A DNA stretch of 7,104 nt from DATIXD01 sp035518875 (GTDB lineage: Bacteria > Pseudomonadota > Gammaproteobacteria > Methylococcales > Methylococcaceae): assembly GCA_035518875.1 (NCBI GenBank), contig DATIXD010000065.1, forward strand, positions 1 to 7,104, in the 5' to 3' direction. Of the stretch, positions 1-5,532 are shown piece after piece. The translations under genes were made by a program, and so were the position numbers. How positions within the stretch are numbered: the first letter of the stretch is position 1; each line of letters begins with the position of its first letter. The notes under the pieces are model-generated. The model was given only the letters and a program-made list of their open reading frames with translations. It ran no database searches and was not told the origin of the DNA.

Positions 1-621
1 CTCCTGGCTTATACCCACACGATGGATTACTGGTTTGGCTCTGCTAAGTCCCCTCGGGAGTCTCTTGAGAAAGCTATTGAACTGGCACAAAAGGCCATTG
101 CACTCGATGATGCCTATGCTCAGGCCCATGGTTTGTTGAGCTTGCTTTATTCAGACAAGAGGGAGTACGAGAAGGCGCTCGCTGAGGGACAACGCGCTGT
201 AGCTCTTGATCCTAACGGGGCGGATGTTCATGCCTATTATGCCATGAGTCTGACCTATGCAGGGAGGCCTGAAGAAGCCATTCCATTGTTCCAAGAAGCA
301 ATCCGACTCAACCCGCTCGCTCCGAGCACGTACTTTCAAATGCTCGGCCATGCCCTCCGGATAACGGGACGGTTTGAGGAGGCGGTTTCGGCATATAAGA
401 AGGCGCTTCAGCGTGCGCCTAATAGTATTACAGCTCATATTGCCCTTGTTGCTACATACAGTATGATGGGCCGTGAGAAGGAGGCCCGCGCTGAAGCTGC
501 GGAGGTTCTCAGGATCAATCCAAAGTTCACTATGGATGATTATGTAAAAGCTCTTCCGTACAAAGATCAGTCGGTAGTAGACAGGTATGTTGATGCCTGC
601 CGCAAGGCGGGGCTGAAGTGA
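1..621 (+). CDS. TPR-repeat protein, C-terminal part (5' end outside window)
   Basis: The frame is open from base 1, so the ATG at 22 is most likely internal; 206 residues are visible. The sequence is a run of about four 34-residue tetratricopeptide repeats with the usual pattern (A..LDD.YA.AH, A.ALDPN.AD.H, EAIRLNP, KALQRAPN..AH). It ends in a tail with PYKDQS and ..ACRKAGLK. In my knowledge of these families, that tail is typical of large adenylate/guanylate-cyclase-type or CadC-like signalling proteins whose N-terminal catalytic or DNA-binding domain precedes a TPR array. TPRs bind partner proteins. The N-terminal effector domain cannot be seen, so the output activity is unknown. The gene ends with TGA at 619-621 and no strong hairpin terminator follows. 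TPR assignment is very sure; the cyclase-type parent is an inference. Confidence 0.85.
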   Translation, partial: LLAYTHTMDYWFGSAKSPRESLEKAIELAQKAIALDDAYAQAHGLLSLLYSDKREYEKALAEGQRAVALDPNGADVHAYYAMSLTYAGRPEEAIPLFQEAIRLNPLAPSTYFQMLGHALRITGRFEEAVSAYKKALQRAPNSITAHIALVATYSMMGREKEARAEAAEVLRINPKFTMDDYVKALPYKDQSVVDRYVDACRKAGLK

Positions 622-714
622 AAGATTGCAACAAAATCCTACATTATTTTATCTTGTTCTGCCAGTAATCGTTGACTTCCAGGGTTATCTTAGTCTGTAG
701 ACTTGGTGTAAGCG

Positions 715-1059
715 TCAATCAAGAGGTAATTTGATATTGCCTGGCTCCTTGTCGGGATGAAGAATTAGGACCTTTCCTTCATCTGTCAGTAAGGCCGCCT
801 GTAAATCGGCTGTCCTTTTACTCCGGCCCTTCCCAGGTAAGGGCAGAACTCGTTCATCCCCTTCTAGTCGCTTGCCACCGACTGATGCCAAGACTTGCAA
901 TATATCCGAATCATAATCCACTGTATGCAGGGATATTTTAATCACGGGAATGAAAGCTCGTATGTATTCAAAAAAGTGCTTCAGAGCCGTTTCGATGTCG
1001 AGGCTGCTGCATATGCGCAGGGTCGCCTCACGAAAAAAAACATTTTCATCCACGCTCAT
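715..1059 (-). pseudogene. Truncated N-terminal GAF region of a sigma-54-dependent activator
   Basis: The start at 1059 is chosen because a clear CGAGGAG-type ribosome binding site lies on the minus strand at 1066-1070, six bases before the ATG; a longer frame back to 1155 lacks such a site. The 114-residue product opens MSVDENVFFREATLRICSSL, followed by DIETAL and an EYI.AFIPV segment. This is the characteristic start of GAF-domain NtrC/FhlA-like enhancer-binding proteins. Full members are about 500 residues, with GAF, AAA+ (GAFTGA) and Fis-type HTH domains. Here the frame stops part-way through the GAF domain, and nothing in the next 90 bases restores the homology, so the ATPase and DNA-binding parts are missing. 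It is divergent from the sigma-54-driven barrel gene, the usual place for its activator. Likely a decayed regulator; a short standalone ligand-binding protein is less likely. Confidence 0.7.
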
Positions 1060-1065
1060 CGTTTT

Positions 1066-1070
1066 CTCCT
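1066..1070 (-). promoter_or_regulatory. Ribosome binding site deciding the start of the GAF fragment
   Basis: On the minus strand the bases read AGGAG, six bases before the ATG at 1059-1057. This favours that start over the upstream ATG at 1155. Confidence 0.65.
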
Positions 1071-1164
1071 CGTTTCGTTTGTCTTTCTGAGCAGGAAGCC
1101 TCTGGTCGTAGTCCATTTCTACGTAATCGAGCCACTTTACGATATACCGCAGCAATTACGAAAC

Positions 1165-1194
1165 ATCGTAGCACACTTTATGATATTCAGTAAA
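1165..1194 (-). promoter_or_regulatory. Possible sigma-70 promoter for the divergent regulator fragment
   Basis: On the minus strand TTTACT (1194-1189) is followed after 18 bases by TACGAT (1170-1165), a moderate match to -35/-10 elements. The -35 half would overlap the inverted repeat at 1177-1201, which would allow autoregulation. The match is weak and the call tentative. Confidence 0.25.
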
Positions 1195-1201
1195 TCATAA
1201 A
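1177..1201. promoter_or_regulatory. Inverted repeat, candidate upstream activator site for an enhancer-binding protein
   Basis: TTTATGAT at 1177-1184 and ATCATAAA at 1194-1201 are perfect 8-bp inverted repeats separated by 9 bases. The centre is about 83 bases upstream of the transcription start predicted from the sigma-54 promoter at 1245-1261, a typical distance for dimeric sigma-54 activators. An IHF site lies between the two. A related pair, TTTACGAT (1136-1143) and ATCGTA (1165-1170), lies just upstream. The symmetry is seen directly; the role as activator site is inferred. Confidence 0.5.
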
Positions 1202-1214
1202 ATAGGATTTCATA

Positions 1215-1227
1215 CAAGTCATTGATT
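1215..1227 (-). promoter_or_regulatory. Integration host factor (IHF) binding site
   Basis: The minus strand reads AATCAATGACTTG, matching every position of the IHF consensus WATCAANNNNTTR. It sits between the inverted repeat (1177-1201) and the -24/-12 promoter (1245-1261), exactly where IHF bends DNA at sigma-54 promoters so that the distant activator can reach the polymerase. The flank 1225-1243 is AT-rich, with TTTATAT twice at a 10-base spacing, which also favours bending. Confidence 0.6.
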
Positions 1228-1244
1228 TTATATGAATTTATATC

Positions 1245-1261
1245 TTGGCACGAAACTGGCT
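1245..1261 (+). promoter_or_regulatory. Sigma-54 (RpoN) -24/-12 promoter
   Basis: TTGGCACGAAACTGGCT matches the consensus YTGGCACGRNNNTTGCW at all fixed positions but one (TTGC is TGGC here). The GG at 1247-1248 and GC at 1259-1260 are separated by the required 10 bases. The predicted transcription start is near 1272, giving a leader of about 50 bases to the barrel gene start at 1324. The neighbouring IHF site, inverted repeat and divergent sigma-54 activator fragment all support the call. Confidence 0.75.
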
Positions 1262-1308
1262 TATTAAGAAGACAAATGAAGGTTTCAAAGAGGGCCTACC
1301 ATGAATTA

Positions 1309-1314
1309 GAAGGA
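1309..1314 (+). promoter_or_regulatory. Ribosome binding site deciding the start of the barrel gene
   Basis: GAAGGA lies nine bases before the ATG at 1324. A competing GGAGG at 1348-1352 lies only four bases before the ATG at 1357. Earlier ATG codons at 1222 and 1276 are respectively before and almost at the predicted sigma-54 transcription start, so they are unlikely. Confidence 0.5.
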
Positions 1315-1323
1315 CGGACTAAA

Positions 1324-2589
1324 ATGAGAGCCAAGAATAAAGGTGTCGGAGGCGGCATGCGACGTACGTTTCTATTGCGGAGGTTAAGGTGGCTATTACT
1401 GGTGGTAATCGCTGTGTGCATGCCACGGCCGTTGTGCGCCCAGATTGATCCTTACCCGCGTGAGCTGATTGAGCTCGGCTACCACAAGGAACTCACCGGT
1501 CATGCCCCTCTTGCCGGCTACCTTTACTACTATCGAAACGTCCCGCAGTTCTTGCAGAGCAATCTCGCCTTGCGCGCCGTGGTGTCTCCAGTGTATGCGG
1601 ATGGCGAATTGGGCATACGCGATGTGCTGGGGCCTCATACGGACATTGGCATCGGTCTCGCCGGCGGCGGCTTCGCATATAGCTACAATGACATTCGTGG
1701 CGGCGAATGGCTTAAGAAAGAATCGTGGGTGGGTCATGGTGTCGGTGTATCCGGGAGTGTGTATCACCTGTTTAATCCGGCGGCGCGCATTCCACTCTAC
1801 GGCGTGTTCCGAAGCGCCTTCCAGTATGCGATCTATGAGAGCAGCAGCGATACGGCGCGGAACTTTGTCATTCCAGACAACCAGCCCACCGCTTCCTTGC
1901 GCGCCGGTTTGCGCTGGGGTGGCCTGGAATTCTTGATGATGCCGGCTTTGGGCCTTGAGGTTTCTGGCTGGTATGATGGCCTGTATCGTCTCTCGCCGGG
2001 GACTTACGGTTTTGCTCAGGACCGCGACATCGAGCGGTGGGTTCACCTCTTTTGGGGACGCGCGTTGTTTCGTTACACGATGCCGGAATCCAAACACACC
2101 TTTGGCTTGGGTCTGGACGCTGGCACAACGATTCACCCGGACCAACTGAGTGCTTATCGTCTGGGCGGCCTGTTGGATTTGACGGCGGAGTTCCCATATC
2201 GAATCCCCGGTTACTATGTCGGTGAACTCAGTGCGAGGAATTTTTTTCTGCTGAACGGTTTCTACGACGTTCCCCTCGACTCGCGAAAATGCTGGCGATT
2301 CGCTGTGGGAGCTTCTACGGGTCGGGTAAGCTTCACTCCGGGCATGGATCAGCCACACAATTGGAATTCCGGTGTGGGTTGCCAGCTGTCCTATCACAAC
2401 CCCTCAGAATCCATCAAGATTGGGCTGCTGTACGGCTATGGTATCAATGCCATCCGCGATCACGGCGAAGGTGGGCACGCAATTGCGCTGATGGCTCAGA
2501 TCGATCTCGAGAAATCAAAAGTTGGCAAGGGCACCCAACCCAGAAGACCACCCTTCCAATTTTTTAAGGGTCTGCTGCGAACTTTTTGA
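1324..2589 (+). CDS. Uncharacterised outer-membrane beta-barrel protein, sigma-54 controlled
   Basis: The product has 421 residues from ATG 1324; ATG 1357 (410 residues) is the alternative. A signal peptide is clear: basic start with MRRTFLLRRLRW, hydrophobic core LLLVVIAV, then PLCA before QIDPYP (cleavage after about residue 39). The mature part is a succession of short alternating amphipathic stretches rich in G, Y, W and F (LAGYLYYYRN, GIGLAGGGFAYSY, VSGSVYHLFNP, LRAGLRWGG, FWGRALFRYT, IALMAQIDL), with no cytoplasmic-type helices. This is the pattern of an integral outer-membrane barrel. I recall similar proteins as uncharacterised in Verrucomicrobiota and other Gram-negative phyla; the cargo or role is unknown. 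Residues after the last strand (from about EKSKVGKG) form a basic tail that looks added. Transcription very probably starts at the sigma-54 promoter just upstream, so expression should be condition-dependent. A beta-barrel is quite sure; its function is not. Confidence 0.75.
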   Translation: MRAKNKGVGGGMRRTFLLRRLRWLLLVVIAVCMPRPLCAQIDPYPRELIELGYHKELTGHAPLAGYLYYYRNVPQFLQSNLALRAVVSPVYADGELGIRDVLGPHTDIGIGLAGGGFAYSYNDIRGGEWLKKESWVGHGVGVSGSVYHLFNPAARIPLYGVFRSAFQYAIYESSSDTARNFVIPDNQPTASLRAGLRWGGLEFLMMPALGLEVSGWYDGLYRLSPGTYGFAQDRDIERWVHLFWGRALFRYTMPESKHTFGLGLDAGTTIHPDQLSAYRLGGLLDLTAEFPYRIPGYYVGELSARNFFLLNGFYDVPLDSRKCWRFAVGASTGRVSFTPGMDQPHNWNSGVGCQLSYHNPSESIKIGLLYGYGINAIRDHGEGGHAIALMAQIDLEKSKVGKGTQPRRPPFQFFKGLLRTF

Positions 2590-2781
2590 CGCGGACTCTC
2601 CTGGGTGTTGTCCTATATCAGCTTCACCGCTCTGACTACGGTCGGGTTCGCGGACATCGTTCCTGTTGATCCGATCGCACGAATGGCGGCGGCTCTGGAG
2701 GCAGTGACGGGACAACTCTTCCCTGTCATCCTGATTCGATGGCTCGTTTCTCTTCAAGTGCAGTCGCTGCGGAAAACCTGA
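2590..2781 (+). pseudogene. Potassium channel remnant (pore loop and last helix)
   Basis: Directly after the TGA of the barrel gene, and in the same frame, the translation reads ..YISFTALTTVGFADIVPVD, then ARMAAALEAVTGQLFPVILI and RWLVSLQV before a TGA at 2779. This is the P-loop, selectivity filter and inner helix of a two-TM (Ion_trans_2) potassium channel. The usual filter TTVGFGD is TTVGFAD here, so a key glycine is lost. The first transmembrane helix is missing, there is no start codon with a ribosome binding site, and only about 60 residues survive. It is best read as a decayed 3' fragment. The family identity is strong; non-functionality is inferred from the missing parts. Confidence 0.75.
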
Positions 2782-2792
2782 AGTCATGGTTG

Positions 2793-2921
2793 GTATTCTA
2801 TTTAAGGAGAATTGATAAGGACCGCTTCATCGATGTTATGCTCCACGGCATCGCACTTAATGGTTCTTTCTTCAATACGCATCGAATGGTGCAGCAGTAC
2901 GTGCTCAATGCCTATTTTTGA
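2793..2921 (+). pseudogene. C-terminal tip of an alpha-glucan (glycogen) phosphorylase
   Basis: The translation in this frame ends DRFIDVMLHGIALNGSFF followed by NTHRMVQQYVLNAYF and a TGA. This matches the extreme C-terminus of GT35 alpha-glucan phosphorylases, where a W(I/V)..M..SIA..G..FNT.RMV.EYV...Y motif closes the protein. Only about 42 residues of a family whose members run to several hundred are present. The pyridoxal-phosphate site and the whole catalytic body are absent, so this is a relic. An ATG exists at 2739, but the residues between it and 2793 show no family resemblance and there is no convincing ribosome binding site. It abuts the channel remnant in a different frame. Confidence 0.65.
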
Positions 2922-2960
2922 TGATCGCATTAACTTAGCCATTGTGATTGGGAATCTCCT

Positions 2961-3251
2961 ATGATGGATGATATTGTCTTTAAGCTCAAAGCAGAATTGA
3001 GGAAGATGAGAAGGGGAAATCTTCTAGGAATGGGTTTCAATCAGAAGGAAAAGAATTGTCTATTGGGCGGGCTATGTCCTTTTCTTTTGGAGTACCAACG
3101 CATTCTTTTTTGTGTCTCGGAAATTCTGGGACAAGAGTGCCAGATAGAAAGGCAAAAGTTAGATTCCGTCCGAGAGGCCCAAAGTAAGGGCGACAACTCA
3201 CAGAAGCCTGCGGAACCGCCAGTTGGGACGTGGCTTCCGGGTTTCTGTTAA
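2961..3251 (+). CDS. Hypothetical 96-residue protein, doubtful
   Basis: I do not recognise this product. It begins with two ATG codons, has a basic N-terminal helix-like segment (KLKAELRKMRRGNLLG), a central hydrophobic and cysteine-containing stretch (CLLGGLCPFLLEYQRILFCV) and a polar, proline-rich tail ending GTWLPGFC. There is no signal peptide. Upstream bases (GGGAATCTCCT) give only a poor ribosome binding site. Codon use is AT-richer than in the barrel and protease genes, and the ORF lies among gene relics. It may be a small orphan gene, another fragment or a chance frame. Confidence 0.3.
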   Translation: MMDDIVFKLKAELRKMRRGNLLGMGFNQKEKNCLLGGLCPFLLEYQRILFCVSEILGQECQIERQKLDSVREAQSKGDNSQKPAEPPVGTWLPGFC

Positions 3252-3761
3252 TTCAACCGAGGTTTGAAAGAAGGAGAGAGAGGGATAGAGTTGGTGAGAT
3301 CGCAAGGAAAATATAGGCAATCAGACGAACATGCTTCCCCTAGCGAGATCTAACCTGAAACGGGTTCACAAAATCTTACCTCCAGGAAACATTGCTTGCC
3401 TCCGTATGAACCTGTCAAAAAGTTGTGATACTGCAAACCGTTCCTGTGAAAGTACAGTATTTTGTTGCAAACATTACATGATTCACCCTATTTACTATTT
3501 TCGAGCGCCAGGGGTAGCGGTTAAGTATGGGGCGATGAATCTCTAAGCGGCAAAAAAAAGTTACTTTAAGCCACTAATGAAAGTTCCCACAACGGACTTA
3601 AACCGGAGACGAGAGAAGGTGATCCCCGGCTTCGACCCGAGAGGGGGCCGAAGGCGCGAAGGAGCTTGCTGACGTCCGGAGGGTCGGCCGGGCTCACCCC
3701 GGCGGCGAGCGGATCGTACACACTGGCGATATGCCTCGCCCAGCAGAAGACGCTGGGTCGA
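3252..3761. other. About 500 bases with no recognisable gene
   Basis: A 71-codon frame at 3331-3546 has no ribosome binding site, no family resemblance and poor composition, so I do not call it. Visible structure is small. ATACTG (3428-3433) and CAGTAT (3455-3460) form a 6-bp inverted repeat. TGCAAAC occurs twice (3432-3438 and 3466-3472). A run of eight A lies near 3551-3558. GCCGGG/CCCGGC (3687-3692 and 3698-3703) could form a hairpin, but no T tract follows, so it is not a terminator. Composition switches from AT-rich to strongly GC-rich near 3595, suggesting a join between sequences of different origin. No insertion-sequence ends were recognised. Confidence 0.5.
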
Positions 3762-3893
3762 TCGCGCTTTATCGATCTGCCCGCCGACCAGATAGACGAT
3801 GAAATTGAAGGCGCCCAGCGCCGCATCTGCGAATTCCTTGACCTTGATCGCTCCTCACTCTGGCAAGTCCCTGAGCGAGATCCCCGCTCGATG
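3762..3893 (+). pseudogene. Internal fragment of a GAF-type sensor kinase or regulator
   Basis: The translation reads SRFIDLPADQIDDEIE, then GAQRRICEFLDLDRSSLWQ and VPERDP. This block opens the GAF-like sensing domain in many PAS/GAF histidine kinases and sigma-54 regulators (typical wording: ..SRF..LPAD.VD..IE..QRR.CE.LGLDRSSLWQ). The upstream residues back to 3666 and the residues after about 3893 do not continue the homology, and the frame stops at 3912-3914, only 25 bases before the protease gene. No HATPase, AAA+ or HTH part is present. It is a relic trapped in the upstream region of the M48 gene. Which parent type it came from cannot be decided. Confidence 0.55.
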
Positions 3894-3925
3894 AAGAGCG
3901 CCTTCGGCAACTAAACCAAGCTGAA

Positions 3926-3932
3926 AGGAAGG
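3926..3932 (+). promoter_or_regulatory. Ribosome binding site of the M48 protease gene
   Basis: AGGAAGG, within a purine-rich run at 3925-3935, lies six bases before the ATG at 3939. It supports that start over ATG 3966 or 3978, either of which would give a more ordinary-length signal peptide. Confidence 0.6.
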
Positions 3933-3938
3933 AAGTCC

Positions 3939-5468
3939 ATGCGCGAAAGAGACTTATTTTACTGCATGACGAAGAAAATGAACATCTCGCTTACCCTCGC
4001 CGCCCTGGCAGTTTGGATGTTCGCCGGTGCGGCGCAGTGTCAATTGCTCGGGCCGTCCGCTCAGCGGGACGTCGAACAGGGCGCGGAAGTGGCCAAGCTA
4101 ATCGAGCAGCAAATCGGCGTGTACCCCGCTCCTAAGACCGAGGCTTACCTGCGTGAAGTGGGCGGGCGACTGACGACCGCTGTGAACGACCCGCGATGGA
4201 AGTACTTTTTCCAGATCGTGGATCAGGAGGAACCCAACGCCTTCTCGATTCCTGGTGGCGGTATCTACGTCTCCCGCGGCCTGCTAGCGTTTATCAACCG
4301 CGAGGATCAACTCGCTGGCGTTCTGGCACATGAGATCGCGCACGTCACGCAGCGTCATTCGGCCAAGCAACAGCACATAGGCATCCTGCCTGGCTTGCTC
4401 TCCCTGCCCGGCAATGTGGTTGGCGGTGTGGTGAACGAGAATCTGGGCGCGCTGATCAATGCCCCGATAGACACCGTGGGCGGTGCGTGGTTGAGCCGTT
4501 ACAGCCGCAGCCAAGAAAGTGAAGCCGACCGCCTTGGCATTCGCATCGCTGCGCAGGCTGGGTATGATCCGGCGGCCTTGGCCAATATTCTTCGACGGCT
4601 GGAGCAGGACGCGGCCAGTCAGACCGGTCAGGTGCGGCGGTTCAGCATCTTTGATTCGCATCCCATGACGGAGACGCGGCTCAAGGACATCCAGCGTGGT
4701 GCCTCGGTCCTCACCCCGGCGGCGAAACCGCGCACGGCGCCCGACACTGCCGCACTTTTTCCCAAGCTCGACGGACTGTGGTGGGGGGAGAATCCTGAAG
4801 CCGGCGTGTTCCAAAAGGACCAGTTCCTGCAGCCGACGATTGGTTTCACGCTGAACTTGCCAGCAAGCTGGAAACACGAAAACACGCCGCAGTATTTGGT
4901 TTCGGTGCACCCCAAGAAGGAAGCCGCGCTGCTCTTGGGCATCGCAGGGCCGGCCTCGGATCCGGAAGTCATTGGGGAGAAATTCGTCCAGAGGATGCGG
5001 AGCAAAGCCCGCATCGAGCCGGTTTCGACGCGGAAGTCCGCCATCGGTGAGTTTCCGGTGTTTGTCGTAACCTATCTGGATCGGTCCGGCCGTACTCCGG
5101 TTTACCTGCATTTTGCCTGGGTTTCCATGGCCGGAAAGACCTACCAGTTGATTGGCCTCGCGCCGGAGAAGCATTGGGAAACACTGCGGAACGCAGCACT
5201 CAGTTTGCGGCCTGTGACCCATACCGAGCTTGCCTCGGTCGCCGGCAAGCGATTGCGCATCGCCACCGCGCGTCAGGACGAGCGGTTGGAAACTCTCGCT
5301 GCCCGCACGGGGAATGTCTGGTCTTCGTCGTACACTGCATTGGTGAATGGTTTGAACGCGGGGGTGATTCTGGATGAGGGTCGGCTGGTGAAAATCGCTC
5401 GAGAGGAGCGATGGACTCAGCCAGAAGGAGCCAGTCAATGGTTAAATCATCCGATGTTTCAGTATTGA
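3939..5468 (+). CDS. Periplasmic M48 family zinc metalloprotease, BepA/YfgC-like, with LysM-like C-terminus
   Basis: The product has 509 residues. A signal peptide (TKKMNISLTLAALAVWMFAG, cleavage near residue 34) exports it. The M48 domain spans about residues 38-255. The zinc motif HEIAH is at 131-135 (H131, H135, catalytic E132), with the third zinc ligand E193 in ESEAD (193-197). The family motifs PNAFSIPGGGIYV (99-111) and DSHPMTETR (239-247) are present. Members of this group act in the periplasm on outer-membrane protein assembly quality control; the E. coli relative BepA degrades stalled LptD/BamA substrates. Instead of BepA's C-terminal TPRs, this protein has a segment at about 285-425 of unknown fold and a LysM-like stretch near 437-487 (LRIATARQDERLETLAARTG, then NGLNAG..L..G..VKI), which may bind peptidoglycan. 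It appears intact and is preceded by a strong ribosome binding site; no operon partner is evident. Protease identity is very sure; substrates are unknown. Confidence 0.9.
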   Translation: MRERDLFYCMTKKMNISLTLAALAVWMFAGAAQCQLLGPSAQRDVEQGAEVAKLIEQQIGVYPAPKTEAYLREVGGRLTTAVNDPRWKYFFQIVDQEEPNAFSIPGGGIYVSRGLLAFINREDQLAGVLAHEIAHVTQRHSAKQQHIGILPGLLSLPGNVVGGVVNENLGALINAPIDTVGGAWLSRYSRSQESEADRLGIRIAAQAGYDPAALANILRRLEQDAASQTGQVRRFSIFDSHPMTETRLKDIQRGASVLTPAAKPRTAPDTAALFPKLDGLWWGENPEAGVFQKDQFLQPTIGFTLNLPASWKHENTPQYLVSVHPKKEAALLLGIAGPASDPEVIGEKFVQRMRSKARIEPVSTRKSAIGEFPVFVVTYLDRSGRTPVYLHFAWVSMAGKTYQLIGLAPEKHWETLRNAALSLRPVTHTELASVAGKRLRIATARQDERLETLAARTGNVWSSSYTALVNGLNAGVILDEGRLVKIAREERWTQPEGASQWLNHPMFQY

Positions 5469-5532
5469 AGGAAAGTGTGAAGGCATTGTTGAAACGAAAA
5501 CTGAAATGAAAAACCGTTTCTGTGAGGGACAC

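Noticed and set aside
895..1200. A 101-codon plus-strand frame opposite the regulator fragment
   Set aside because: No ribosome binding site or family match; the minus-strand frame gives a recognisable GAF regulator start and a good ribosome binding site.
1396..2397. A 333-codon open frame on the minus strand opposite the barrel gene
   Set aside because: It lies wholly inside the barrel gene, shows no family resemblance, and the plus-strand protein has a signal peptide, upstream promoter and beta-barrel pattern. It is a shadow of GC-biased codons.
2587..2592. TGA read through as selenocysteine or by recoding, to make a barrel-channel fusion protein
   Set aside because: No selenocysteine-insertion-type hairpin is evident, the channel part lacks its first helix and has a damaged filter, and TGA is the normal stop of the intact M48 gene.
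3687..3703. GC-rich hairpin as a terminator
   Set aside because: The 6-bp stem is not followed by a T run and no intact gene ends just upstream.
3566..3910. A 114-codon minus-strand frame overlapping the GAF block
   Set aside because: Arginine/serine-rich composition typical of antisense in GC-rich DNA, with no recognised family; the plus strand carries the GAF-type motif.
4284..5438. A 384-codon open frame on the minus strand opposite the M48 gene
   Set aside because: The plus strand encodes a clear M48 protease with its full zinc motif; the antisense product has no recognisable domain.
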